64,000 nt of DNA from Fictibacillus nanhaiensis (GTDB lineage Bacteria > Bacillota > Bacilli > Bacillales > Fictibacillaceae), in assembly GCF_019801215.1 (NCBI RefSeq), contig NZ_JAHVJO010000004.1, positions 90,206-154,205 of the forward strand. Reading direction: 5' to 3'. Position 1 is the stretch's first letter. Every line of letters begins with the position of its first letter. The notes under the pieces are model-generated. The model searched no databases and was not told the origin of the DNA. It was given only the letters and a program-made list of their open reading frames with translations. This document shows, piece after piece, positions 8,427 through 16,524 of this stretch. The translations under genes were made by a program, and so were the position numbers.

Positions 8427-9737
8427 TTATTTTTTAGGTACTTTCAAGTCTGGGTATGCATTTTGTGCTTTTTGGTAGAATTCTTTAATCGCTGCTTCTT
8501 TTGATTTCTTTCCCGTTACATACTGTTGAACCGCATTACCATAAAGTGTATCAAGCTGCTGATCATACTTCGTTACGATTCCTGGTGTAATTTCTTTGGA
8601 TTGTTCCAAGAAGAATTCATAATTGTTTTGTCCGCCTAAAAACTTGTCGCTAAAGTTATCTTTAATTGCATTTGTAACAGGAAGATACGAGAGTACATCG
8701 CCTGTTTCTTTACTCCAAGATGTTAAGAATTCATCGTCTTGAGTCATCATTTTTACAAATTTGTATGCAAGCTCTTTATTCTCTGATTTGTTGTAAACAC
8801 CAAGCCATGTTCCACCCCAGAAATATGGGCTAGGACCACTTGTTACAGCCCAGTCTCCAACAGAATTTTTTACGTTCGTTTTTAATACACTGTGTAATCC
8901 CCAAGTAGGAAGAACATAAGAGAATACTTTTGTTTCTTTTTCTTTACCATCCGCTTTCACCTTAATCGGCTTATCCATTCCTTCAAACCATGATGGTGAC
9001 CACTCAGGAGCAAGTGCTGTATAGTTATTGTCGCGAAGCTGTTTTGAATAATCCATGTACTGAATCTTTTCGTCTGTAAGCTTTAATTCATTATTCTCAT
9101 TTACCCATGGCTGCGGGTTATCCCCTTGTGCAAACCAGCGAATCGAACCTTCATCCGGGAACATGCTGTAGCCTTTTTCTTTCATTTTTTCAGCTACTTC
9201 AAACACCTTATCCATAGAGCTCATCATTTCTCCAACTTGAGCTGGATCATCTGTTCCTAGTACTTCCTTTGCCAAACTTCGCTTATAATAAATACCGCCT
9301 GGTGTTGTTTGCCAAGATAGGGCACGTACATCACCGTCTTTATCTTTACCTAGGTCAAATACATAAGGTACAAATTTATCAGATAATTCGTTAGCGTTAT
9401 ACGGCTTTTCCGATAAATTTTCCCAATAACCCGCATTAATCCATTGCTTTAAGAAAGCAATTTCACCTGTAAAAACATCAGGTGCTCCAACACCGCTTTC
9501 AAGAACAGGTTTTAACTTTGTTGGGTAGTCTGCAATCGGAACAATCGTTAACTCAACTTTCACACCATTCTTCTCTTCAAACGTTTTGATCGGCTTTTTT
9601 AACTCATCTGTGAATGACCAGATTCTTAGATCTACATCATCTTTTGATTTGCCAGATTTTTGGGAGTCGCTTGAACATCCCGCGATAACACCAGCTAACA
9701 ATACAAAAACCATAAAAATACTTAGTTTCTTCTTCAT
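8427..9737 (-). CDS. Sugar-binding lipoprotein of ABC transporter
   Basis: A 436-residue family 1 extracellular solute-binding protein. A basic N-terminus (MKKKLS), a hydrophobic stretch and the lipobox LAGVIAGC place the lipidated cysteine at residue 21, so the mature protein is tethered outside the membrane. It captures the substrate for the two downstream permeases; the GH1 gene in the operon suggests beta-glucosides or cello-oligosaccharides. It is the first gene of the operon. ATG start after AAAGGGAAGGGG, preceded by two LacI-type operators. Confidence 0.92.
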   Translation of the reverse strand: MKKKLSIFMVFVLLAGVIAGCSSDSQKSGKSKDDVDLRIWSFTDELKKPIKTFEEKNGVKVELTIVPIADYPTKLKPVLESGVGAPDVFTGEIAFLKQWINAGYWENLSEKPYNANELSDKFVPYVFDLGKDKDGDVRALSWQTTPGGIYYKRSLAKEVLGTDDPAQVGEMMSSMDKVFEVAEKMKEKGYSMFPDEGSIRWFAQGDNPQPWVNENNELKLTDEKIQYMDYSKQLRDNNYTALAPEWSPSWFEGMDKPIKVKADGKEKETKVFSYVLPTWGLHSVLKTNVKNSVGDWAVTSGPSPYFWGGTWLGVYNKSENKELAYKFVKMMTQDDEFLTSWSKETGDVLSYLPVTNAIKDNFSDKFLGGQNNYEFFLEQSKEITPGIVTKYDQQLDTLYGNAVQQYVTGKKSKEAAIKEFYQKAQNAYPDLKVPKK

Positions 9738-9771
9738 CTGAATACCCCTTCCCTTTTACAGGTTTATAGTT

Positions 9772-9823
9772 ACGAAAGCGGTTTCGTTTTTGCGCGAACG
9801 ATATTTCGAAACCGCTTTCGAAA
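9772..9823 (-). promoter_or_regulatory. Two LacI-type operators upstream of beta-glucoside operon
   Basis: CGAAAGCGGTTTCG (9773-9786) and its reverse complement CGAAACCGCTTTCG (9807-9820) lie with centres 34 bases apart between the lacI-type gene and the binding-protein gene. Both fit the LacI/GalR operator pattern with a central CG-rich core. The neighbouring regulator is the obvious ligand; catabolite control by CcpA at the same sites is a weaker alternative. Confidence 0.8.
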
Positions 9824-9846
9824 TTACCAAAAAAAATTTCTTTTTT

Positions 9847-10857
9847 TTATTGTATTTTTAAACATGACTTCCGAATCATAAGTTCGACTGGAATTTTTTT
9901 AGATATAACCATCTTTTTCTTTTGAAGAATCTGTTTCATTAATAATTGCGCTGCTTCAAACCCAATCATCTCAGTATCTTGTTTTATTGTCGTTAATTTT
10001 GGGGTAACGTAAGCTGCCATTTCAATATCGTCATATCCGATAATAGAAATATCTTCAGGCACCCTCAAACCCTTCTCTTTAATTGCTTCCATTGCTCCAA
10101 TAGCCATATGGTCACCTGCAACGAATACAGCTGTGGGCACATCTTTTAAGGATAAAAGCTTCTCCATTGCTGCTTTGCCTTCGTTTATGGAAAACAATCC
10201 ACCATTGGTCAGATGGCCTTCTAAGATTGGCAAATTCAAGTCCTTCATCGCCTTTTTGTAACCTTTAATTCTCTCTGCACCAGCATCAGTAGATGAATCA
10301 CCTGCTATATGTGCAATTTTTGTATGCCCAAGTGAATGCAGATAGTTGACTGCCAGCTTTCCGCCTTCAATATTATCCGAATACACAAGACTGCAGTTTT
10401 GATTGTTCATATCAATGACTACGATTGGGATGTTGCTGTTAATCATCTCTTGTACCTGTGTATCTTGTGGATCTGAACAAATAACAACAATGCCATCCAC
10501 TGCACGATATGAAAAATGCTCTAAATAACTAATATCTCGATTACGAAGGTTTCGAGAAGCAAAAATTAAGTCATACCCTTCTCGTTCAGCATGTTTTCTA
10601 AAACTCTCTATAATGGCACTGAAAAAAGGATGTTTCATTCCGACTTCATTTGCTTCTGAAAACATAACCCCAATTGTCCAAGACTTTTTTGTTGAAAGAG
10701 ATTGGGCATGCGCATTTGGCAAGTATCCCATGTCTTCCACTGCCTGAAGAATTTTTTGTTTTGTTTTTTCACTAACATCAGAATAATTGTTGAGTGCTTT
10801 TGAAACGGTAGTCGTCGAATATCCCGTTTTTTTCGCTATGTCATAGATGGTAACCAT
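9847..10857 (-). CDS. LacI family transcriptional regulator
   Basis: A 336-residue LacI/GalR regulator: an N-terminal helix-turn-helix (IYDIAKKTGYSTTTVSKALN, residues 4-23), a hinge near residues 46-60 and a periplasmic-binding-protein-like sensor domain with GDHMAIGAMEAIKEKG and PEDISIIGYDDIEMA. It probably represses the downstream sugar operon and itself, since matching palindromes lie before both. The inducer is unknown, most likely a beta-glucoside. ATG start after GAGGAG; about 110 bases separate its stop from the binding-protein gene. Confidence 0.92.
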   Translation of the reverse strand: MVTIYDIAKKTGYSTTTVSKALNNYSDVSEKTKQKILQAVEDMGYLPNAHAQSLSTKKSWTIGVMFSEANEVGMKHPFFSAIIESFRKHAEREGYDLIFASRNLRNRDISYLEHFSYRAVDGIVVICSDPQDTQVQEMINSNIPIVVIDMNNQNCSLVYSDNIEGGKLAVNYLHSLGHTKIAHIAGDSSTDAGAERIKGYKKAMKDLNLPILEGHLTNGGLFSINEGKAAMEKLLSLKDVPTAVFVAGDHMAIGAMEAIKEKGLRVPEDISIIGYDDIEMAAYVTPKLTTIKQDTEMIGFEAAQLLMKQILQKKKMVISKKIPVELMIRKSCLKIQ

Positions 10858-10874
10858 TGTTATCTCCTCTTTAT

Positions 10875-10888
10875 CGAAAGCGCTTTCG
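10875..10888 (-). promoter_or_regulatory. LacI autoregulatory operator
   Basis: A perfect 14-base palindrome, CGAAAGCGCTTTCG, 17 bases before the lacI-type start codon. It has the same half-site (CGAAAGC) as the two operators before the transport genes, which implies autoregulation. Confidence 0.75.
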
Positions 10889-11025
10889 TTAATTGAAATT
10901 ATAGCTTATTTATATTTCGAATTCAATATGAAATTTCTTACTATTTTGAACCTAAATATACTTTAGAAAGAGTTTAGATAATCTTCATATTCTCCTTATT
11001 CAGGGAAATGCCTTCAAAAGTATAA

Positions 11026-11607
11026 TTACTTTCTTCGATCAGTTACCTTTTCACTCATAATGGCGTACATATTCTCTACACCATCGTGCGTAGCTTCAAA
11101 GGTAAAAGCATTTTCCTCTTGAATACCTAGACTTTCCGCTTCTTTCGCAACATCCATATTCGCTCCCATAAAGATGAATTCCCAGCTATATTTTTCTTGC
11201 TGGTGTTTAATTAGTTCTTTAACTCTTTCATACGTAAATTCACGGCTCGCATTTTCCATTCCATCTGTTGTAATCACAAAAACTACTTTGCTTGGCCGCT
11301 GTTCTTCGGAAGCTGCGGACAGCCTGTAGCCAACATCCAAAATCGTTTTCCCTACTGCATCCAGCAAAGCTGTTGTCCCTCTTACGTAATACTCTTCCCC
11401 CGTTAACCTCGCTTTCGTTGCATCTTCACTTTTCCAAAGAATTTCATACTGATCATCAAAGAGAACGGTTGTAAGTCGTGTTTCTCCCTCTAGCTGGCAC
11501 TGTCTTTGTATAAATCCGTTAAAACCGCCAATCGTATCCTTTTCTAGCCCAGCCATTGATCCGCTTCGATCCAGCAAAAAAACAATCTCCGTTACATTCT
11601 TATTCAT
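11026..11607 (-). CDS. von Willebrand factor A domain protein
   Basis: A 193-residue, single-domain vWA protein (TerY-like). The metal-ion-dependent adhesion site is intact: DRSGSM (DxSxS), a threonine in VRGTTALLDAVG, and an aspartate in ITTDGMEN. It has no signal peptide or membrane helix, so it acts in the cytoplasm, as do vWA proteins of tellurite/stress and chelatase-like systems. I take the third ATG of a cluster (11607), nine bases after GGAGG; ATGs at 11616 and 11613 are too close to the ribosome site. It is divergently transcribed from the HTH-like gene at 11711. Confidence 0.88.
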   Translation of the reverse strand: MNKNVTEIVFLLDRSGSMAGLEKDTIGGFNGFIQRQCQLEGETRLTTVLFDDQYEILWKSEDATKARLTGEEYYVRGTTALLDAVGKTILDVGYRLSAASEEQRPSKVVFVITTDGMENASREFTYERVKELIKHQQEKYSWEFIFMGANMDVAKEAESLGIQEENAFTFEATHDGVENMYAIMSEKVTDRRK

Positions 11608-11634
11608 CTTCATCATCCTCCGAAATGTTTGTCA

Positions 11635-11685
11635 TGCTATAATAATAGAGCTATTTATCCATAATTTGGTCGCCTGTAAAGCGAC
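11635..11685 (+). promoter_or_regulatory. Divergent promoter region of vWA/HTH pair
   Basis: On the plus strand an extended -10, TGCTATAAT (11635-11643), would start the HTH-like transcript near 11650. The inverted repeat GTCGC-7-GCGAC (11669-11685) then falls in the leader just before the ribosome site and could be an operator or RNA hairpin. On the minus strand TTTACA-17-TAAATA is a possible promoter for the vWA gene. Confidence 0.45.
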
Positions 11686-11710
11686 ATTTTAGGATTAGGA
11701 GGTGGGCCAT

Positions 11711-12214
11711 TTGCTTGATCACAAAATTTTATTAGAACTTGAGTCATATATCAGGGAACATTTTATTGTTGAATTAGAATTATGCCATTCCTCGGAATTG
11801 TTGGAAGAGAAGAGTATATGTGAAGACATCGTTCATGTTGAGTTAGATGATTTTATTATTGAAAATCGAAAACCAACGCTCCAGCAAGTCTTGTTCAGCT
11901 TTATTGATCAAAAGGGGATTAAAGATTCGGAGATTTATAAAAAAGCCGGCTTGGACCGTAAACATTTCTCAAAAATACGTTCCATTTCAGGTTATCATCC
12001 TAAAAAACATACAGTCGTCGCCCTTGGTCTTGCTCTGGAGCTGAATGAAGAAGATTTTGATCAGCTGCTTCAGTCAGGAGGCTACTCTTTATCAGAAAGT
12101 GAAACGAGTGACTTAGTCATCAAATTTTGTTTAGAAAGAAAAATATTTGATGTCCGGCAGGTAAATGAGTATTTGGATTATTTTAGTTTGAAGACATTAG
12201 GGGGTTTGGTGTGA
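11711..12214 (+). CDS. HTH-like protein, macro-domain-associated type
   Basis: A 167-residue protein starting at TTG 11711, eight bases after AGGAGG; an in-frame GTG at 11702 lies inside the ribosome site and is rejected. The C-terminal 110 residues (IKDSEIYKKAGLDRKHFSKI and ALGLALELNEEDFDQLLQSG) look like a Cro/C1-type helix-turn-helix. From memory, this block closely resembles the C-terminal extension of some Firmicutes macro-domain (ADP-ribose-binding) proteins, but here there is no macro domain; the first 55 residues are an acidic segment. It faces a vWA gene across about 100 bases. It may be a DNA- or RNA-binding regulator; function unproven. Confidence 0.65.
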   Translation: MLDHKILLELESYIREHFIVELELCHSSELLEEKSICEDIVHVELDDFIIENRKPTLQQVLFSFIDQKGIKDSEIYKKAGLDRKHFSKIRSISGYHPKKHTVVALGLALELNEEDFDQLLQSGGYSLSESETSDLVIKFCLERKIFDVRQVNEYLDYFSLKTLGGLV

Positions 12215-12267
12215 TATCCGAGAACTTGGCAGTTTTACGGTACGTGTTCTTTTTTCTGTTACACATT

Positions 12268-12393
12268 TGCTCATAGAATGTCAAAATATGCTCTTAGATT
12301 CCCAGTAACCACTCTTAGACTTCCATTATCTGCTCATAGAATCTGAATTTCTGCTCACAGAATCTCCATATACACTCATAGAAACAATCTATC
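12268..12393. repeat. Tandem array of six degenerate 21-bp units
   Basis: Six consecutive units, each exactly 21 bases, start at 12268, 12289, 12310, 12331, 12352 and 12373. The first 12 bases follow TGCTCATAGAAT: all six share CTC at unit positions 3-5 and AGA at 8-10. The remaining nine bases vary and are A/T-rich. The array fills most of the gap between the plus HTH-like gene and the terminator of the minus gene at 12566. No open frame with a ribosome site crosses it. Confidence 0.85.
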
Positions 12394-12465
12394 AGAAATA
12401 TCACCCCTAAATAAGCGGTTTATTTATACTTTTGTTTATTTTTTATCTTATAGTTCATAGACAGG

Positions 12466-12517
12466 AAAAAAACTGACTCTCATGATGTGAAATGCCACAC
12501 TTTTGAGCCAGTTTTTA
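12466..12517 (-). terminator. Terminator of the YtrA-like ABC operon
   Basis: AAAAACTGaCTC (12468-12479) pairs with GAGcCAGTTTTT (12505-12516) around a 25-base loop; on the minus strand it is followed by T-rich sequence. The A/T-rich ends mean it may work for the plus strand too. Confidence 0.7.
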
Positions 12518-12565
12518 GCTTTTATCTCTATTCAATTGTTTTAGCTGCTTAATAAAGACTTAAGT

Positions 12566-13276
12566 TCATTTTACATAATTAAATGCGCCACTAACCTTTA
12601 CACTTTTAGGAACCTTAATTAATAGGAATTCACTACCATGAGTGGATAAATTATTTAGTGAGTACATGTCTTTACTTTCACTAAATTGATTAAATGCAAA
12701 GCCTTCCGTAAATTTATTGAAGGTTACTTCTACAGGTTCAGGTGCATATATCTTTAGGGTTTCCTCATTAATCAATATTTCTGGGGAGCCTTTTTCCTCC
12801 GTAAAATCGATCCCACCCACAATCATTTTGCTCATGTAATGTGTCACTTCCACAGAATTGTCATCAACAGGTTTACTGATTACAAAGACGTTAGGAGAGT
12901 ATTCTTGCATGTCGTTGTTCGGAATGAGTAAATCTCTTTTATTGTAAGAAAAGGTCCATGTCTTTTTATCCGTAAATACCCTTTCTACTTCAAGCAGCTT
13001 TCCTGCCATTCCCGAATTAATGATAGCAATTTCAGCATCCTCTTGCTTTTTAACTTCTTCCCTATGCATTATTGTGCTATCAATCTTTTTAGCGGGAAAG
13101 AATGTATATGACAAAACAGTTGCAACGACTATGACCGTCACGTATCCTCCAACAATCCATTTCTTTTTTTGGGGGCTGCTGTGCCTTTTTTCACTAGACT
13201 TACTCGCGTATGTGCTGATTCCTACAACCAATACAATAATTACAAGTATGGGTAAAACGAAAAATAGTGCCGTCAT
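12566..13276 (-). CDS. Hypothetical membrane protein of ABC operon
   Basis: A 236-residue protein with two hydrophobic segments near the N-terminus (about 3-22 and 44-62), followed by a hydrophilic domain of about 170 residues with no recognisable catalytic motif, probably outside the membrane. It is the last gene of a four-gene operon and overlaps the permease gene by four bases (ATGA), so it is translationally coupled and probably belongs to the same transporter as an accessory or sensor subunit. I do not recognise the family. Confidence 0.75.
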   Translation of the reverse strand: MTALFFVLPILVIIVLVVGISTYASKSSEKRHSSPQKKKWIVGGYVTVIVVATVLSYTFFPAKKIDSTIMHREEVKKQEDAEIAIINSGMAGKLLEVERVFTDKKTWTFSYNKRDLLIPNNDMQEYSPNVFVISKPVDDNSVEVTHYMSKMIVGGIDFTEEKGSPEILINEETLKIYAPEPVEVTFNKFTEGFAFNQFSESKDMYSLNNLSTHGSEFLLIKVPKSVKVSGAFNYVK

Positions 13277-14013
13277 GCTCTAACCTCCATTCGAGCAGAG
13301 AGTATTATAGCAAAACCATAAAACAAGAGAGAGACCGACATGATTTTTATAATTAACAAAGACAATAGCGTTTCAGATAAAAAGTATAGCGAAATGGAAT
13401 GAAAGATTAACACGTCGTTATTCATACCATCAAGATACATTGCACCTACAAGTACTATTGGGAGAAAGAAGCTAAACAGCTTATTTTTCTGAATCAGCAT
13501 TCCGACTAAATAACCAATACTTGTAAAAAGGAAAATGTAAAGTCCTGCTCCAATTATCCCTTTAGCTATTTGTAACGGAGTATGCTCGTTAACCATAATG
13601 GAATCAACATTCATGATATTTGTGATTAAACGAAATAGATGACTTGAAAGAAATACCGTTAGTCCTGCAAACAGACTCGCTGAAATAAGAAATAAAATGT
13701 TTGAAAAATGGCTGGTAAGGCGGTTGGTTACAAAAGAAGTATCATCATATCTGTAAGCCTTTGTCGTGATAATTATGGCCGTAATAAAACCCCATAACAT
13801 CATGAACACAAGAATTAAGTCACCTGAGTAATAGTTAACTTTATAAGAGAATGTCCCTGATGATCCTCCACTCATCCCTGTACCGTTTAAAGAGAAGAAA
13901 ATAGCAAGAACCTGAATGATTATTAAGGAAGAAAAGACACCTAGATAAGATTTCAGTTTATAACGGTATTGCTTTTTAACAATATCCCATGAATTAACCT
14001 CTACTAAAGACAT
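13273..14013 (-). CDS. ABC transporter permease, six-helix type
   Basis: A 246-residue integral membrane protein with about six helices (around 27-47, 72-92, 118-140, 155-180, 186-203 and 222-242). It lacks the EAA loop of importers, which fits an ABC-2-like exporter permease, as does pairing with a single cytoplasmic ATPase and a GntR/YtrA regulator. Start ATG 14013, eight bases after AAAGGAGG; the TTG at 14019 is less likely. It overlaps the ATPase gene by about 20 bases. Substrate unknown; YtrA-type systems respond to cell-wall antibiotics in several Firmicutes. Confidence 0.85.
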   Translation of the reverse strand: MSLVEVNSWDIVKKQYRYKLKSYLGVFSSLIIIQVLAIFFSLNGTGMSGGSSGTFSYKVNYYSGDLILVFMMLWGFITAIIITTKAYRYDDTSFVTNRLTSHFSNILFLISASLFAGLTVFLSSHLFRLITNIMNVDSIMVNEHTPLQIAKGIIGAGLYIFLFTSIGYLVGMLIQKNKLFSFFLPIVLVGAMYLDGMNNDVLIFHSISLYFLSETLLSLLIIKIMSVSLLFYGFAIILSARMEVRA

Positions 14014-14896
14014 GATCAATCCCTCCTTTTGATTTACTCGTCAAATGCATGCAGATATCTTCTGTAGAAACCTGCGAAATTCTCATACCTATTTCCCTCG
14101 CTTCTTCCAATTCACTCGAAGAACATTCATTTTTAATTACAACATAAGAGTCGTCATTTCCGATCTCATGCGTGAAGATCCTTTCTCTATTTGATAGCCA
14201 TTGATTTATCCGATCTGTTTTCCCGGTAATTCCAATCGCATATTCCTTTAGTTCTGCTACCGAGATATGAAGTAATTTCTCACCATTCTTAATCAGAAGA
14301 ATATCTTCTAAAATATCTTCAATTTCCTCTAAAAGATGACTGGATAGAATAATTGTCCGAGGATGCGCAATATAATCCTTTAAAAGTGCACGGTAAAAGT
14401 CTTTTCTCGTTCCAGCATCCATTCCGCTAGTCGGTTCATCGAAAATCGTGAGTGGACAGTGGGCAGCCAAGCCTATAATCATGTTGAACGTACTTTTATT
14501 TCCTTTTGATAGATTTACATGACTTTGATCAGGGTTTAATGAAAAATATTTAAATAAGCGGTTAGCAAGGTTTTTATCCCAATTCACATAAAACTCCCCT
14601 GCCGTTTCAAGCAACTGTCCAAGTGTTAAAGCAGGTGAAAAACTCATACTGTTATCTATAAAAATCGTGTTTGCAGATACTTTTAAATTATTGAATGGAT
14701 TCTCAGAAAACACCTGAATGTTACCAGAGTTATGATGAAGATAACCTGCTATCATTTTGAGCAGTGTCGTTTTCCCTGCTCCATTTCTTCCAACTAAGCC
14801 TGTAATTTTATTTTCAGCTAGAGTAAAAGTCAGATCATTTACGGCTTTTACTCTTCCATATTGCTTAGTAAGATTCTTGCATTCTACAACCTTCAT
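13994..14896 (-). CDS. ABC transporter ATP-binding protein (YtrB-like)
   Basis: A 300-residue ATPase: Walker A GRNGAGKTTLLK (about 35-46), Q-loop region at FIDNSMSF, a degenerate signature LSKGNKST, Walker B LTIFDEPTSGMD and switch histidine in ILSSHLLEE. After about residue 215 comes an 85-residue C-terminal region as in antibiotic-responsive exporters. It energises the permease encoded next. It overlaps the regulator gene by four bases (ATGA), so expression is coupled. ATG start after AAAGGGGG. Confidence 0.9.
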   Translation of the reverse strand: MKVVECKNLTKQYGRVKAVNDLTFTLAENKITGLVGRNGAGKTTLLKMIAGYLHHNSGNIQVFSENPFNNLKVSANTIFIDNSMSFSPALTLGQLLETAGEFYVNWDKNLANRLFKYFSLNPDQSHVNLSKGNKSTFNMIIGLAAHCPLTIFDEPTSGMDAGTRKDFYRALLKDYIAHPRTIILSSHLLEEIEDILEDILLIKNGEKLLHISVAELKEYAIGITGKTDRINQWLSNRERIFTHEIGNDDSYVVIKNECSSSELEEAREIGMRISQVSTEDICMHLTSKSKGGIDHVFSRG

Positions 14897-15279
14897 TTCT
14901 GATCCCCCTTTAGCTTCTGATGCATGCCTCTAATCATTTCCACAAGTTCCTCTTCATTTACCTGGAGCTGAACAGCCTCTTTAGCCAGCTCATTGACCAT
15001 TGCCCTAAGCTTTGTGTTTTTTCTTTTATTTAGAATAATATGTCTTGCATCCGTTGCAACAAACATTCCTAATCCCCGCTTTTTATAAAGAACATTTTCT
15101 TCAGCTAAAATGTTAATTCCCTTTGCAGCTGTTGCAGGGTTGATATTAAACATTTCAGCCAATTGGTATTGAGAATAAATTTTCTCGTCACATTGAATGG
15201 CTTGTATCAGTATTTCAGTTTCTAGCCACTCAGCAATTTGAACATAGATCGGTTTCATACTGTCAGAATTCAAAATCAA
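14893..15279 (-). CDS. GntR family regulator, YtrA subfamily
   Basis: A winged helix-turn-helix regulator with the short C-terminal tail of the YtrA subfamily. The DNA-binding domain covers residues 8-75 (KPIYVQIAEWLETEI, YQLAEMFNINPATAAKGINI, YKKRGLGMFV). I assign the start to TTG 15279, about ten bases after GGAGG, giving 128 residues; the upstream in-frame ATG at 15306 would place that ribosome site within the coding region. It is first in an operon with an ABC exporter. A perfect palindrome directly upstream strongly suggests autorepression relieved by the transported compound. Confidence 0.85.
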   Translation of the reverse strand: MILNSDSMKPIYVQIAEWLETEILIQAIQCDEKIYSQYQLAEMFNINPATAAKGINILAEENVLYKKRGLGMFVATDARHIILNKRKNTKLRAMVNELAKEAVQLQVNEEELVEMIRGMHQKLKGDQK

Positions 15280-15306
15280 ACGAACATCACCTCCGACATA
15301 CCACAT

Positions 15307-15352
15307 TAGTACATTACTCTTGTAATGTACTATATATTACCAAAATATGCAA
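15307..15352 (-). promoter_or_regulatory. YtrA-type operator and promoter
   Basis: TAGTACATTAC (15307-15317), spacer TCTT and GTAATGTACTA (15322-15332) form a perfect inverted repeat with 11-base arms. On the minus strand TTGCAT (15347-15352), a 17-base spacer and TACATT (15324-15329) form a sigma-A promoter whose -10 lies inside the palindrome, so bound repressor blocks it. Confidence 0.85.
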
Positions 15353-15368
15353 AAATAGTTTTGCGGCA

Positions 15369-15400
15369 CAAAAAAGCAACCTCCTCCTAGGAAGTTGCTT
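15369..15400 (-). terminator. Terminator of FAD oxidoreductase gene
   Basis: AAGCAACcTCC and GGAaGTTGCTT pair across a short loop; on the minus strand the stem is followed by TTTTTTG. It lies directly after the stop codon at 15412. Confidence 0.8.
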
Positions 15401-15411
15401 ATTATTACTAT

Positions 15412-16524
15412 TTAAATGGCTCCTGTAACATCGTAGCTACCAAGGTCAATCTCTGTTGGTTTATCAAGCGCGAGTTTCGCTAGCTCTCTACCTAGATAAG
15501 GTCCGCTCGTTAAACCTGATGCGCCTAAACCATTGGCTATCATAATGCCTTTAAAATTTGGCAATGGTCCGATAACCGGCAGAAAACCTGGAGTAAATGG
15601 GCGGAAGCCAACTCTTGTTTCCAGTATTGTGCTTTCGGATAAACCAGGTGCTACGGTTAAGGCTTTCGTGAGAATCTCATTTACTCCACCCGCTGTTACA
15701 CGGTTATCAAATCCGGCTTCATCTTCATGTGTGGCTCCAACTACAATCCGGCCACCTTCGAATGCAAGGATGTATCGGTTCGTCGGCGGCATCACTACAG
15801 GCCAAGTGTTTGTTTCTATTTCAGGCAATTCAAGATGAACGATTTGGGCTTTTTGATGAGTAACATTGAAGTTTATGCCAAGAGGCTGTAAAAGTTCTTG
15901 TGACCATGCCCCTGCTGTAGCAATTACCTGATCTGCCAACAGCGTTTGTCCTTCTCGTTTTATTCCGACGACTCTGTTTTCTTCGTGGACGATTGATGCA
16001 TTCCCGTGGATGATTGTCGCGCCATTTTTGATAGCAGCATTGATTAGAGCATTTCGTAAAGCTCTTCCGTTTACTCGTGCTCCCCCGCTTACAAAAACGG
16101 ATCCAAATTCTTCAGATAGTGGCGGAAATAGTTTTCTTGTTTCAGCAGGTGACAGAATTGCAATCTCACCGATTTCAGCAGCATCTTCCCGGCGTTTTCG
16201 CGCTCTTTCTGCCATTTGTTCAAGCTTATCAAGGTCCGTATGCAGACTAATAGCTCCTACACGTTTGTAGCCGGTATCTGTTTCCCCGTCAGCTTCTAAC
16301 TGAGCAATCAACTCAGGATAGTAACGAGCTCCACCTTTTGCGAGCTGATACCAAGCTTTGTTTCGCCGCTGCGAAAGCCAAGGACAAACGATTCCAGCTG
16401 CAGCATCCGTTGCCTGACCTCTATCTTGGCGATCAATTAAAGTCACATCTGCACCAGACTTCGCTAAGTGATAAGCCGTTGAAGCACCTAGGATGCCTGC
16501 ACCAATCACAATAATTTTTTTCAT
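15412..16524 (-). CDS. FAD-dependent oxidoreductase, D-amino-acid oxidase family
   Basis: A 370-residue DAO-family flavoprotein. The dinucleotide-binding motif IIVIGAGILGASTAYHLAKSG starts at residue 4, and E/D36 ends the second strand (VTLIDRQ). The C-terminal FAD segment includes GFRPFTPGFLPVIGP and NGLGASGLTSGPYLG. Relatives include glycine oxidase, DadA-type dehydrogenases and YurR; these deaminate amino acids or imines, but the substrate is not evident. Cytoplasmic or membrane-peripheral; ATG start after AAAGGTG; single-gene transcript with its own terminator. Confidence 0.85.
   Translation of the reverse strand: MKKIIVIGAGILGASTAYHLAKSGADVTLIDRQDRGQATDAAAGIVCPWLSQRRNKAWYQLAKGGARYYPELIAQLEADGETDTGYKRVGAISLHTDLDKLEQMAERARKRREDAAEIGEIAILSPAETRKLFPPLSEEFGSVFVSGGARVNGRALRNALINAAIKNGATIIHGNASIVHEENRVVGIKREGQTLLADQVIATAGAWSQELLQPLGINFNVTHQKAQIVHLELPEIETNTWPVVMPPTNRYILAFEGGRIVVGATHEDEAGFDNRVTAGGVNEILTKALTVAPGLSESTILETRVGFRPFTPGFLPVIGPLPNFKGIMIANGLGASGLTSGPYLGRELAKLALDKPTEIDLGSYDVTGAI

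Noticed and set aside
9826..9846. A/T hairpin as terminator of the lacI-type gene
   Set aside because: The stem is only GAAATT/AATTTC with a long loop; too weak to call.
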